Source: Methylobacterium gnaphalii (GTDB taxonomy: Bacteria > Pseudomonadota > Alphaproteobacteria > Rhizobiales > Beijerinckiaceae). From it: DNA of 64,000 nt. Each line of letters opens with the position of its first letter. The first letter of the stretch is position 1. Below the pieces are notes generated by a model that saw only the letters and a list, made by a program, of their open reading frames with translations, had not been told where the DNA came from and made no database searches. Positions 26,437 through 35,447 of this stretch are shown one piece after another. The translations under genes were made by a program, and so were the position numbers. Location: contig NZ_BJZV01000019.1 of NCBI RefSeq assembly GCF_007992215.1, positions 26,084-90,083 of the forward strand. The letters run 5' to 3'.

Positions 26437-28092
26437 TCACCCGTCTCTCGCCCGTTCCCGCAGCACGAATTTTTGGACCTTGCCGGTCGAGGTCTTGGGC
26501 AATTCCCCGAACATCACCTGCTTCGGCAGCTTGTAGGAGGCGAGCCGCTCGCGGCACCAGGCGATCAGCTCTTCGGCCGACACCGCCTTGCCGTCCTTGA
26601 GCTCGACGAAGGCCACCGGGGTCTCGCCCCATTTCTCGTCGGGCTTGGCGACAACTGCGGCGGCCGAGACGGCGGGGTGCTTGAACAGGGCGTCCTCGAC
26701 CTCGATCGAGGAGATGTTCTCGCCGCCCGAGATGATGATGTCCTTCGAGCGGTCCTTGAGCTGCACGTAGCCGTCGGGGTGCTTGACGCCGAGATCGCCG
26801 GAGCGGAACCAGCCGCCCTTGAAGGCCGCCTCGGTGGCCTTCGGGTTCTTCAGGTAGCCGCGCATCACGACGTTGCCCTGGAACATCACCTCGCCGATGG
26901 TCTCGCCGTCGGCCGGCAGCGAGACCATGGTCTCGGGATCGCGTACATCGAAGCCTTCGAGCACCGGATAGCGCACGCCCTGGCGGGCCTTCTTCCTGGC
27001 GCGCTCGTCGGAGGGCAGGTCGTTCCAGTCCTCGTGCCAGGCATTGACCACGGCCGGGCCGTAGGTCTCGGTCAGCCCGTAGAGATGGGTGACCTCGAAC
27101 CCGGCCTCGCCCATCGCCGCCAGAACCGCCTCGGGCGGCGGCGCTGCGGCGGTCAGGAAATGGACCCGGTGGGGCAGGGGCTTCTTCTGGTCGTCCGGCG
27201 CGTTCAGGAGCGTCGACATCACGATCGGCGCCCCCGACAGATGGGTGACCTTGTGGTCGACGAGGGCCGCATACATGGCCGGCGCGCGCACCTGGCGCAG
27301 GCAGACATGCGTCCCGGCGACGATCGAGAGCGACCAAGGGAAGCACCAGCCGTTGCAGTGGAACATCGGCAGCGTCCAGAGATAGACAGCGTGCTGCGGC
27401 ATGGCGGCGGTGATGATGTTGCCGAGCGACAGAAGCGCCGCACCGCGGTGGTGATAGACCACCCCCTTCGGGTCGCCCGTGGTGCCCGAGGTGTAGTTCA
27501 GCGAGATGGCGTCCCACTCGTCGTCGGGCATCGCCCAGTCGTGATCCGGATCGCCGGTTTCGAGAAAGGCCTCGTAGCCGATCTCACCGAGCCGCTCGCC
27601 CTCGCCGGAAAAGACCGGATCGTCGACGTCGATCACGAAAGGAGCGACCCCGGCGGTCTTCAGGGCAGCCCGCGCAGTCTTCGAGAATTCGCGGTCGACG
27701 ATCAGTATTTGGGCCTCGCCATGGTCGAGGCAGAAGCCGATCGCCGCGGCATCGAGCCGGGTGTTGAGGGTGTTCAGCACGGCGCCGGTCATCGGCACGC
27801 CGTAATGGCACTCGATCATCTCGGGCGTGTTGGCGAGAAGCACCGCCACGGTGTCGCCGCGCCCGATCCCGCGCGCCGCCAAGGCCGAGGCGAGGCGGCG
27901 CGCGCGCGCGTAGAGCTCCGCGTAGGACCGGCGCAGATCGCCATGGATCACGGCCGTCTGCTCGGGAAAGGTGCGGGCGGCGCGGTCGAGATAGGTCAGG
28001 GGCGTCAGCGGCTGGTAATTGGCCGGGTTCCGGTCGAGATGCCGGTCGTAGATCGTCGTCTTGGGTTTTGCCGTTTTCGGCTTCTTGGACAT
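26437..28092 (-). CDS. Acyl-CoA synthetase (DmdB-like / medium- or long-chain)
   Basis: A 551-residue ANL ligase. P-loop YTSGTTGDPKGV, A5 motif YGLTETYGP, the GWFRSGDLG adenylate motif, hinge DRSKDIIISGGENISS, and catalytic lysine in PKTSTGKVQKF are all intact, in contrast with the degenerate relative at 3407. The pattern resembles the 3-methylmercaptopropionyl-CoA ligase (DmdB) subgroup, which accepts a range of short to medium fatty acids; the true substrate is open. The start ATG of MSKKPKTAK has GAGGAG eight bases upstream; the frame is open to 28140. Confidence 0.88.
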   Translation of the reverse strand: MSKKPKTAKPKTTIYDRHLDRNPANYQPLTPLTYLDRAARTFPEQTAVIHGDLRRSYAELYARARRLASALAARGIGRGDTVAVLLANTPEMIECHYGVPMTGAVLNTLNTRLDAAAIGFCLDHGEAQILIVDREFSKTARAALKTAGVAPFVIDVDDPVFSGEGERLGEIGYEAFLETGDPDHDWAMPDDEWDAISLNYTSGTTGDPKGVVYHHRGAALLSLGNIITAAMPQHAVYLWTLPMFHCNGWCFPWSLSIVAGTHVCLRQVRAPAMYAALVDHKVTHLSGAPIVMSTLLNAPDDQKKPLPHRVHFLTAAAPPPEAVLAAMGEAGFEVTHLYGLTETYGPAVVNAWHEDWNDLPSDERARKKARQGVRYPVLEGFDVRDPETMVSLPADGETIGEVMFQGNVVMRGYLKNPKATEAAFKGGWFRSGDLGVKHPDGYVQLKDRSKDIIISGGENISSIEVEDALFKHPAVSAAAVVAKPDEKWGETPVAFVELKDGKAVSAEELIAWCRERLASYKLPKQVMFGELPKTSTGKVQKFVLRERARDG

Positions 28093-28160
28093 GGGCGTTT
28101 TCTCCTCGCGGGAGAGTAGCCGGATGTCCTTGGCGATCAATGGATTTTGCGTGGGCCCGC

Positions 28161-28196
28161 GTCATTCCGGGGTCGCCATCGGCGCCCCGGAATGAC
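28161..28196. repeat. REP-like palindromic unit
   Basis: GTCATTCCGGGG and CCCCGGAATGAC form a perfect 12-bp outer stem; CGCC-ATC-GGCG pairs inside, leaving a near-continuous 16-bp hairpin. This sequence type recurs in many Hyphomicrobiales genomes as a dispersed palindromic repeat. Confidence 0.6.
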
Positions 28197-28205
28197 GGTC
28201 TGATG

Positions 28206-28255
28206 CGGATACGAAAAAGCCTACGGCGCGTCACACGCCGCAGGCTCTTCGTGAT
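28206..28255. terminator. Imperfect hairpin terminator
   Basis: AGCCTACGGCG pairs with CGCCGCAGGCT across a short loop, with ATACGAAAAAG before and CTTCGT after. It lies upstream of the acyl-CoA synthetase and after the small gene at 28332-28526, both on the minus strand, so it would end that small gene's transcript. Confidence 0.5.
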
Positions 28256-28331
28256 CGTCGGATCGGGTCGATTCAGGCCCTTGGGCCGGCGGCTCGGTCG
28301 TCCGGGTCCCGGTGGAGACCCGGGCTGGACC

Positions 28332-28526
28332 CTAGCGCTCGTGTCCGTTCAGGAGCTTCTCGATGGCGGCGAGGCCGCTCCGCTCCGCGGCCTCTTCCGT
28401 GGTCTGCAGGCGATCCGCCCGCTGGAAGAGCTTGCCGTGTCGGCGAATCGCCCAGGTGAAGTGTCCGGCCGGGCGCTCGCAAGCTGCGATTTCGAGGGTG
28501 TAGGGGTTCGCTGAATTGTTGCTCAT
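28332..28526 (-). CDS. Small hypothetical protein
   Basis: A 64-residue protein starting MSNNSANPYTLEIAACE. Two strands (YTLEIAACERP, HFTWAIRRHGKLFQRAD) and a C-terminal helix (TEEAAERSGLAAIEKLLNG) suggest a compact domain like those of small soluble proteins common in the group. The longer frame to 28604 lacks this start context. Ribosome site is weak. The protein at 45323 shows a similar arrangement (FRWIIRDRDHVFRQS, then EEEARTEGSAAL), so they may be distant paralogues. Confidence 0.55.
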   Translation of the reverse strand: MSNNSANPYTLEIAACERPAGHFTWAIRRHGKLFQRADRLQTTEEAAERSGLAAIEKLLNGHER

Positions 28527-28806
28527 GGAGGGGATATAGGGTGCCGACTCCGCCTCGGCTACCGCACTGCCGCATATCTCGGTTGCGGCCGGCTGGAACC
28601 GCATCCTCCAGGCGTACGATCCGCGGCCCGCGACAGGGCGAAAAGCCTCTCGGAATTGACATTGCAGGGTCGATCATCGACACGGGGCGCCTCTCTAAGA
28701 GCGCCCGCCAGGCGGCGCGCGGACCCGCTGTCGAGGCCCTCTCCGGTCGGAATGCCTGCGTGATCCGCACCCCCCATCAATCCCCATCATCGACCGTTTG
28801 GACGGC

Positions 28807-30594
28807 ATGACGAGCTCCACCGCCGGCACCGCGGTATCGCACGCGGACGAGACCCGCCCTGGTGTGATCGGAGGAGCGATCCGGCTCGCGGAACGGGTGC
28901 TCGCTCTCGGGGCCGCGAGCCATCCGCGGGCCGCGATCCTGCTGGTTCTGCTCGGCCTCGCCTGTTTCCTGCCCGGCATCGTCTCGCTGCAGCCGATGGA
29001 CCGGGACGAGCCGCGCTTCGCCCAGGCCTCCAAGCAGATGCTGGAGACGGGCGATCTCGTCGATATCCGCTTCCAGGGTGAGGCGCGCCACAAGAAGCCC
29101 GTCGGCATCTACTGGGCGCAGGCCGCCGCCGTCGGTGCAGCCGAGGCGCTCGGTGTGCCGGAGGCCCGCAGCCGGATTTTCTTCTACCGCATCCCGTCGC
29201 TGCTCGGCGCGCTGGCGGCCGCACTGCTCACATACTGGGCGGCCCTCGCCTTCCTGGAGCGCCGGGGCGCGCTGCTCGCCGCCGCCCTGTTCACCGCCTG
29301 CATCGATCTCGCCGCCGAGGCCCGCCTTGCCAAGACCGATGCGCTTCTCGCCGCCTGCGCCGTCGCGGCGATGGGCGCGCTGGCGCGCGTCTGGCTCGGG
29401 CGCGTGCGGCTGACCCGCGAGCGGGCGCCGGCCGGCCTCGGCACCACCTCGATCTTCTGGCTTGCCCTGGCTCTCGGCATCCTGGTCAAGGGGCCTATGG
29501 TGCCGATGTTCGCCGGGCTCGCCATCCTCGTGCTCTGCATCCGTGAGGGCTCGGCCCGCTGGCTGTCCGAGCTGCGCTTCGGATCCGGCCTGCTGCTGGT
29601 GCTCGCGATCGTGGCCCCCTGGTTCATCGCCATTGCCTGGAAGACCGGCGGCGAGTTCTTTGCAGCCTCCGTCGGCAAGGACATGCTGGCGAAGGTCGGC
29701 TCGGGCACCGAGCGGCATTGGGGCCCGCCCGGCTTCTACGCCATCGCCTTCTTCGCGACGTTCTGGCCTGCCGCAATCTTCTCTGCCCTGGCGATCCCCT
29801 TCGCCTGGGTGAACCGCCGCGACGATCACGTGGTGTTCCTGCTCGCCTGGATCGTGCCGTCCTGGATCGTGTTCGAAGCGGTGGCGACGAAGCTGCCCCA
29901 TTACGTGCTGCCGCTCTATCCGGCCGTGGCGATCCTGACCGTGGTCGCCCTGGTGCGCGGTGGGTTCGATCCGGACCGGCGCGGGGCGCGGACCAGCGCC
30001 GGGCTCGTGGTGCTGATCCCCGTCGGGCTCACCATCGGCCTCTCGGCGGTGGCGTGGTCGTTCGACCATGCGCTGCCGCTCACCGCCCTGCCGTTCCTGC
30101 TCATCGCCTGCATCCTGTCCTGGCTCGCCTGGGCCGCCTTCTCGCGAAGGGCCGTCGAGGCGGCACTCGGCATCGGGATTGCGGCCTCGGTGGTGCTGTC
30201 CTCGAGCGTGTTCGGGCTGGTGCAGCCGGTGCTGGCGAGCCTGAAGGTCTCGCCGCGCCTCGGAGCGGTCCGCGACGCACTGCCCTGCAAGGCGGCGCAG
30301 GTCGCGACCTTCGGCTACCGTGAGCCGAGCTTCGTCTTCACCATCGGCACCGATCTCGACATGGTCGAGAGTGGCGAGGCGGCGACGGCCTTCCTCAAGC
30401 AGGGCGGCTGCCGGCTGATCTTCGTCGAGGGCCGCTACGCGAAGGCGTTCGCCGACGCGATCGCCGCGGCGAATCTGCATCCGAGCACGGTCGCGACGGT
30501 GTCGGGCTTCAACATCAATACGGGCCGGCGCACCGAGGTCACCGCCTACGCGGCCGGCCTCGATCCCGCCTCGCCGACGGAGGGTGCACAGTGA
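28807..30594 (+). CDS. GT39/ArnT-like membrane glycosyltransferase
   Basis: A 595-residue integral membrane transferase with about eleven hydrophobic helices. The first periplasmic loop carries MDRDEPRFAQASKQML, the acidic DE pair typical of the PMT/ArnT superfamily, and a second conserved stretch ARHKKPVGIYWAQ. Such enzymes move a sugar from undecaprenyl or dodecaprenyl phosphate onto lipid A or core. It overlaps the GT2 gene by four bases (GTGA). ATG at 28807 is preferred over the TTG nine bases earlier. The donor sugar (aminoarabinose, galacturonate or other) cannot be told. Confidence 0.85.
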   Translation: MTSSTAGTAVSHADETRPGVIGGAIRLAERVLALGAASHPRAAILLVLLGLACFLPGIVSLQPMDRDEPRFAQASKQMLETGDLVDIRFQGEARHKKPVGIYWAQAAAVGAAEALGVPEARSRIFFYRIPSLLGALAAALLTYWAALAFLERRGALLAAALFTACIDLAAEARLAKTDALLAACAVAAMGALARVWLGRVRLTRERAPAGLGTTSIFWLALALGILVKGPMVPMFAGLAILVLCIREGSARWLSELRFGSGLLLVLAIVAPWFIAIAWKTGGEFFAASVGKDMLAKVGSGTERHWGPPGFYAIAFFATFWPAAIFSALAIPFAWVNRRDDHVVFLLAWIVPSWIVFEAVATKLPHYVLPLYPAVAILTVVALVRGGFDPDRRGARTSAGLVVLIPVGLTIGLSAVAWSFDHALPLTALPFLLIACILSWLAWAAFSRRAVEAALGIGIAASVVLSSSVFGLVQPVLASLKVSPRLGAVRDALPCKAAQVATFGYREPSFVFTIGTDLDMVESGEAATAFLKQGGCRLIFVEGRYAKAFADAIAAANLHPSTVATVSGFNINTGRRTEVTAYAAGLDPASPTEGAQ

Positions 30595-31355
30595 CTGCGC
30601 CTACGTTCGAGCCGCGCCTCAGCGTCGTCATCCCGGTCAAGGACGAGGCCGGAAACATCGAGCCGCTCCTCGCCGAGATCGAGACGGCCTGCGCCGAGCT
30701 CGCGCCCTTCGAGGTGGTCTATGTCGATGACGGCTCGACCGACGCCACCTTTTCGGAATTGCAGGCTGCGCGGGCGCGCAGGCCCTGGCTGCGGGTGATC
30801 CAGCACGACCGCTGCGCCGGCAAGGCGGCCGGGATGCGGACGGGCGTGCGCTATGCTCGCGCGCCCATCATCGCGGTGCTCGACGGCGATTGCCAGAACG
30901 ATCCGGCCTTCATCCCCGCGATGTACGCGGCCGTCTTCGAGGGCGGCGAGACCACCGGCCTCTGCGCCGGCCAGCGCATCGGGCGCAAGGACGGCCGTTT
31001 CAAGAGCTGGCAATCGCGCATCGCCAACGGCGTGCGCGGCCGCATCCTCAAGGATGCCACCCGCGACACCGGCTGCGGCTTCAAGGTGTTCCGCCGCGAC
31101 CTCTACCTGGCGCTGCCGCATTTCGACGGCTTGCACCGCTTCCTGCCGGCGCTCGTTTCCCGCGAGGGCTACAGGGTCACCCATCGCGACGTGGTCGACC
31201 GGCCTCGCCTCGCCGGTGTCTCGAAATACGGTCTGTTCAACCGCCTCTGGGTCGGACTGATGGATCTCGCCGGCGTCTGGTGGCTGATCCGCCGCGCGAA
31301 GACGATTCCGGCCTCGCGCGAGATTCCGGCCGGGGGCACGAGCGAGGTTCGCTGA
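30591..31355 (+). CDS. Family 2 glycosyltransferase (polyprenyl-phosphate sugar synthase type)
   Basis: A 254-residue GT-A enzyme: LSVVIPVKDEAGNIEPLL, YVDDGSTDATF, and VLDGDCQNDPAFIP (the DxD-type metal site), then DTGCGFKVFRRD and HRDVVDRPRLAGVSKYG as in DPM1/ArnC relatives. It lacks the two C-terminal membrane helices of ArnC. It probably loads the sugar onto a lipid carrier used by the GT39 enzyme encoded just upstream. GTG start overlapping the preceding stop. Confidence 0.87.
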   Translation: MTAPTFEPRLSVVIPVKDEAGNIEPLLAEIETACAELAPFEVVYVDDGSTDATFSELQAARARRPWLRVIQHDRCAGKAAGMRTGVRYARAPIIAVLDGDCQNDPAFIPAMYAAVFEGGETTGLCAGQRIGRKDGRFKSWQSRIANGVRGRILKDATRDTGCGFKVFRRDLYLALPHFDGLHRFLPALVSREGYRVTHRDVVDRPRLAGVSKYGLFNRLWVGLMDLAGVWWLIRRAKTIPASREIPAGGTSEVR

Positions 31356-31359
31356 CGCC

Positions 31360-31716
31360 ATGCTGATCCAGCTCGCCCACGACCTGCCGGCCTATTTCTA
31401 CGACGTCTTCGTCACCCGCTTCGACTTCTGGCTGGTCTTCGGCATCGGCGCCCAGCTCGTCTTCGGCTCACGCTTCATCCTGCAATGGATCGCCAGCGAG
31501 CGGGCCGGCCGCAGCGTGATGCCGCTCTCGTTCTGGTTCCTGTCGATCATCGGCGGCCTGATGACCCTGGTCTACGGCTTCGTGCGCCGCGAGCCGGTGA
31601 TCATCATCGGGCAGGGGCTCTCGACCGGGATCTACCTGCGCAACCTGTCGATGATCTTTCGTGAGCGGCGCCAGCGGGGGGCTGAGGCCGCTCAAGATCC
31701 GGCGCGGACGGGCTGA
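31360..31716 (+). CDS. Lipid A biosynthesis N-terminal domain (LAB_N) membrane protein
   Basis: A 118-residue protein with three hydrophobic helices (FWLVFGIGAQLVFGSRFILQW, split as FWLVFGIGAQL and VFGSRFILQW; SFWFLSIIGGLMTLVYGF; VIIIGQGLSTGIYLRNL). FILQWIASERAGRSVMP is the LAB_N signature. Standalone LAB_N proteins commonly sit with GT2 and GT39 genes and may act as subunits or flippase-like partners for lipid-linked sugars. It starts four bases after the GT2 stop, completing a three-gene envelope-glycosylation operon. Confidence 0.85.
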   Translation: MLIQLAHDLPAYFYDVFVTRFDFWLVFGIGAQLVFGSRFILQWIASERAGRSVMPLSFWFLSIIGGLMTLVYGFVRREPVIIIGQGLSTGIYLRNLSMIFRERRQRGAEAAQDPARTG

Positions 31717-31876
31717 GACCGCATCCGCCCCTCGGCCGAAGGCCCGGCAGGGCAAGGGTCGCTGGAGAACCCGGCGTGAATCGGAAAAGCGCCGCATTGG
31801 GACGGGATGCACGCCTGACCGAGCCGGGCTGCGACGACGCGTGACCTGAACAGCGAGGGTTTCAGGAGCGGCCCGG

Positions 31877-32473
31877 ATGTCGGAGCTTCCCCCATTCTAC
31901 GACGATCTCACGGCCTGCCATGACGAGGTCTGGCGGCGCCTGGAGGAGGGCGTGAGCGACCGGAACAGCGCGTTTCATACGCCGGCTCTCGGTACCGTCG
32001 ATCCCTATGGGCGCCCGCAGGTTCGAGCCGTCGTGCTTCGGCAGGCCGACCGCAGGGCGGGAACCCTGACGTTCCACTGCGACCGGCGTTCGGAGAAGGC
32101 GTCCGAGATTGCCGGGACGCGTTGCGCGGCGCTCCAGGTCTACGATCCGGCCGCCAAGATCCAGGTTCGGGTCGACGGGACCGCCGAGCTCCATACCGAC
32201 AGCTGGTTTGCCGATTCCGTCTGGGCGCAGGCCCGGCCGATGAACCGGACGGTCTACGGAATCAGCCCGGGCCCCGGTACGGCGCTGGCGAAGGGCGGAA
32301 GCTACACCCTGCCCGAGACAGACGAGGCGATCCGCGACGGCCGCGAGAATTTCTGCGTGGTGGTGATCCGGGCCGAGCGCCTGGAATTCCTCTATCTCGA
32401 CAGACGCGGCCACCGGCGCGCCCTCTGGCTGCGCAGCGAGGCCGGTTGGGTCGAGACCTGGCTGACGCCGTAA
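31877..32473 (+). CDS. Pyridoxamine 5'-phosphate oxidase-like flavoprotein
   Basis: A 198-residue split-barrel protein. The N-terminus (DPYGRPQVRAVVLRQADRRA) and LTFHCDRRSEKASEI match the PNPOx-like FMN-binding group; the C-terminal WLRSEAGWVETWLTP is shared with short relatives rather than true PdxH, which has a distinct dimerisation domain. It is therefore more likely a general FMN-dependent reductase or oxidase than the B6 enzyme. It stands alone between the glycosylation operon and convergent metC. Confidence 0.78.
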   Translation: MSELPPFYDDLTACHDEVWRRLEEGVSDRNSAFHTPALGTVDPYGRPQVRAVVLRQADRRAGTLTFHCDRRSEKASEIAGTRCAALQVYDPAAKIQVRVDGTAELHTDSWFADSVWAQARPMNRTVYGISPGPGTALAKGGSYTLPETDEAIRDGRENFCVVVIRAERLEFLYLDRRGHRRALWLRSEAGWVETWLTP

Positions 32474-32509
32474 GCTGGGCGACGTCCGGCCGAGCCGTGC
32501 GACGGGCGC

Positions 32510-33697
32510 TCAGCCGGTGGCCGCCATCCGCGCGAAACCGGCCTCGAGATCGGCCTTGAGGTCGTCGAGGTCTTCCAGGCCGATATGGAAGCGGAGTGCC
32601 GGCCCCTCCGCCCTCCAGCGGGTCGCGGTGCGGTAGATCGTCGGGTCGAAGGGGATGACGAGGCTCTCGAAGCCGCCCCAGGAAAAGCCCATCCCGAACA
32701 ATTCGAGCCCGTCGAGCATCGCGGCGAGAGCCGTTTCGGAAACCGGGTTCAGGATCACGCCGAACAGGCCCGAGGCGCCTTTGAAGTCGCGCCGCCAGAT
32801 GGCGTGACCCGGATCACTCGGCAGGGCAGGGTGCAGCACCCGAGCCACTTCGGGGCGCGCCTGGAGCCACTCGGCCATGGCGATGCCGCGTTCCCCGTGC
32901 TCGCGCAGGCGCAAGCCCATCGTGCGCAAGCCCCGAAGCCCCAGAAAGATGTCCTCGGGACCGGCGCAGGGGGCGAAGTGCTCGAAGGTGCGCTTCACCG
33001 CCGGGTACCAGCGCTCGGTGGCGGAGACGAGTCCGATCAGAAGGTCGGAGCCGCCTGAGAGATATTTGGTGCCGGCTTCGACCGCGATGTCGACGCCGCG
33101 CTCATGCGGCGGGAAGAGCAGGGGGGTCGCCCAGGTATTGTCCATGATCACCGCGCCGCCGCAGGCATGCACCGCCTCGGCGATGGCCGGCACGTCCTGC
33201 ATCTCGAAGGTCTGTGAGCCTGGCGCCTCGACGAGCACCGCCTTGGTGTTGTCGCGGATCAGCGCCGCGATGCTGGCGCCAACCAGCGGATCATAGTACT
33301 CGACCTCGACGCCGTAGCGCTTCAGCACCCCGTCGCAGAAGATCCGGGTGGGCCGGTAGGCGGAATCGGTGACGAGCAGGTGGTCGCCGGCGCTGACCGC
33401 CGCCATCAGCGCGATGGTGAGCGCCGAGAGGCCGGAGGGGGTCAGCACGGTGCCGGCGGCACCCGAGATCTCGCTCCAGGCGTCGGACAGGGCGTCCATC
33501 GTCGGGGTGCCGGAGGTGCCGTACTGATAGCGGCCGCGCCGGTTCTTGATGGCGTCGTAGTCTGGGAACAGCACCGTCGAGCCGCGATAGATCGGCGTGT
33601 TGACGAAGCCGTGCTGGGCGGACGGGTCGCGTCCTGCATGGACGAGACGGGTATCGGCCTGGAAGCGGCTGCGATCGCGCGGAGGTGTGTTCGACAT
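32510..33697 (-). CDS. metC: Cystathionine beta-lyase (MetC, alphaproteobacterial type)
   Basis: A 395-residue PLP enzyme of the Cys/Met metabolism family. Motifs: PIYRGSTVLFP, RYQYGTSGTPTMDAL (phosphate-binding Tyr), VLVEAPGSQTFEMQD, IMDNTWATPLLF, and the Schiff-base Lys211 in EAGTKYLSGGSD. It cleaves cystathionine to homocysteine, pyruvate and ammonia in methionine synthesis. Full length. Diverges from the catalase-like gene. No SAM riboswitch was recognised in the 176-base gap. Confidence 0.9.
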   Translation of the reverse strand: MSNTPPRDRSRFQADTRLVHAGRDPSAQHGFVNTPIYRGSTVLFPDYDAIKNRRGRYQYGTSGTPTMDALSDAWSEISGAAGTVLTPSGLSALTIALMAAVSAGDHLLVTDSAYRPTRIFCDGVLKRYGVEVEYYDPLVGASIAALIRDNTKAVLVEAPGSQTFEMQDVPAIAEAVHACGGAVIMDNTWATPLLFPPHERGVDIAVEAGTKYLSGGSDLLIGLVSATERWYPAVKRTFEHFAPCAGPEDIFLGLRGLRTMGLRLREHGERGIAMAEWLQARPEVARVLHPALPSDPGHAIWRRDFKGASGLFGVILNPVSETALAAMLDGLELFGMGFSWGGFESLVIPFDPTIYRTATRWRAEGPALRFHIGLEDLDDLKADLEAGFARMAATG

Positions 33698-33873
33698 GGG
33701 CCTTGCGGAGCGGGGCTTTTCGCCGGAGCCTGGAACAGGCTTTCAGCCCGGCGCCTGCTTCCGCGTCAACCCGGCCGGCACGCATGCTGTGTCTCACACC
33801 CGCTGTCACCTTGTCCTCGAATGAAAGGAATGACAGCTTGGCCGCGTCCATCGGATGATCGGGAGTCGACGTC

Positions 33874-34869
33874 GTGCAGCATGCCCTCCTTCTTCGTACG
33901 GCTGCTCTGGCCCTCGTCCTGGCTGCTGGCGCTGTCCCGGTGCGCGCCGAGGAGTCCTCGACGGCCGAGCAGACCATCGACGTGATGAATACGCTGTTCG
34001 GCAAGCATGCCGGCATCCGCGCCAATCACGCCAAGGGCGCGGTGGTCGAGGGCAGTTTCACGCCGAGCAAGGAGGCCGCTTCGCTGAGCAAGGCCTCGCT
34101 GTTCAAGGGCCCCGCCGTACCGGTGACCGCGCGCTACTCGGACGCCACCGGCGTGCCGACGATTCCCGATGCCTCGGCCAAGGCCAACCCGCACGGCCTC
34201 GCCGTGCGCTTCAAGCTGCCCGATGGCGACATGGACGTCGTCACCAACGCCCTGAAATTCTTCCCCGTGGCGACGGGTGAGGAGTTCCGCGATTTGCTCA
34301 CAGCCGTCTCGAAGAGCGGCCCTGACGCCGCCAAGCCCACCCCGCTGGAGACCTTCGTCGCGAGCCATCCGGCGGCCGCCAAGGCCGGCGGAACGGCCAA
34401 GACCCCGACTAGCCTCGCGCGCCAGATCTATAACGGCGTCAACGCCTTCTTCTTCGTCGACGCTGCCGGCAAGAAACAGGCGTTCCGCTGGCGCATCGTG
34501 CCGGTCGACGGCGAGGAGCTGATGTCGGCGGACGAAGCCGCGAAGCAGGCGCCGAACGTCCTCATGGACGAGATCCGCGCCCGCCTCGCCAAGGGGCCGG
34601 TCAGCTACCGCGTCGAGGCGCAGCTCGCGGAAGAGGGCGATCCGGTCAACGACGCCACCAAGCCCTGGCCGGACGACCGTAGGAGCGTGAACATGGGCAC
34701 GCTGACCATCACCAAGGCGGTGGCCGACAATGCCGAGGCTGAGAAGCAATTGCTGTTCATGCCGAACGCGCTCGTCGACGGCGTCGAGGTCTCGGACGAT
34801 CCGCTGATCGATGCCCGCGTCCAGGCCTATGCGGTCTCGTTCGGCCGCCGCTCGCAAGAGGCGCAGTAA
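33874..34869 (+). CDS. Periplasmic catalase-family peroxidase (SrpA-like)
   Basis: A 331-residue mini-catalase with a signal peptide (LLLRTAALALVLAAGAVPVRA, residues 5-25). The distal haem histidine is at GIRANHAKGAVVEGSF, the NPHGLAVRFKLPDG stretch is the catalase core, and the proximal tyrosine lies in RVQAYAVSFGRR (RxxxY). It lacks the C-terminal flavodoxin-like domains of large catalases. Homologues are haem peroxidases with low catalase activity. Begins with GTG. Likely periplasmic peroxide defence. Confidence 0.85.
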   Translation: MQHALLLRTAALALVLAAGAVPVRAEESSTAEQTIDVMNTLFGKHAGIRANHAKGAVVEGSFTPSKEAASLSKASLFKGPAVPVTARYSDATGVPTIPDASAKANPHGLAVRFKLPDGDMDVVTNALKFFPVATGEEFRDLLTAVSKSGPDAAKPTPLETFVASHPAAAKAGGTAKTPTSLARQIYNGVNAFFFVDAAGKKQAFRWRIVPVDGEELMSADEAAKQAPNVLMDEIRARLAKGPVSYRVEAQLAEEGDPVNDATKPWPDDRRSVNMGTLTITKAVADNAEAEKQLLFMPNALVDGVEVSDDPLIDARVQAYAVSFGRRSQEAQ

Positions 34870-35024
34870 CGATGCGCTAACCATGTTGCCGGGCCTGCCT
34901 TGGGTTCGGCGGCGAAGCCTTCGTTTCGTTAACGGCGTCCTCCTATCCTCGCACCAGATCGCAGGCAGCCGCTCGCCGGCACCTGCGGTCACGGTTCAGC
35001 CGCCTGTCCGGCCGCCATCGTCGA

Positions 35025-35330
35025 GTGTGTGCGTTGGGTATCCTGCGTTCCCTGGTTCTCGCCGGCATCGTCGGCGCCTCCACCCTGGTCATCGGCTTCG
35101 TCGCCGCAGACCGGCTGTCGCATACCCGCTTCCAGGCGCCGCCGACGCTGACCATCGCCAAGGCGCCCGTCATCGACCCGGAAATCACGGGCACCGTCAT
35201 TCAAACCGCCGAGGCGCCCGAGGCCAAGCCCGCCCGCGCCATGAGCGGCTTCGATACCGAGCGCCTCAATGCGTTGATGCGCGGCGAAATGCCCCCGCCG
35301 CCGGCACCCGCGCCGTCCCGCCGCCGCTGA
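35025..35330 (+). CDS. Small hypothetical membrane-anchored protein
   Basis: About 101 residues: one N-terminal hydrophobic helix (LRSLVLAGIVGASTLVIGFVA) that is either an uncleaved anchor or signal peptide, a Thr/Pro-rich periplasmic segment, a short predicted helix (FDTERLNALMRGE) and a Pro/Ala/Arg tail. GTG at 35025 or TTG at 35034 could be the start. No family recognised. Confidence 0.55.
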   Translation: MCALGILRSLVLAGIVGASTLVIGFVAADRLSHTRFQAPPTLTIAKAPVIDPEITGTVIQTAEAPEAKPARAMSGFDTERLNALMRGEMPPPPAPAPSRRR

Positions 35331-35447
35331 CCGGCGCAGGCTCTGATGTGATGGCTGACCTGCATCGGCCCTCTGCCACGTTGCGCAGGGACGGGTAGAA
35401 CACCCGCGGACCGCTCCGGTTCGGATCCGTCGCGGAAAGACACCCTC

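Noticed and set aside
33698..33873. Possible SAM riboswitch between metC and the catalase-like gene
   Set aside because: No SAM-I, SAM-II or SAH core motif could be recognised on the metC strand.
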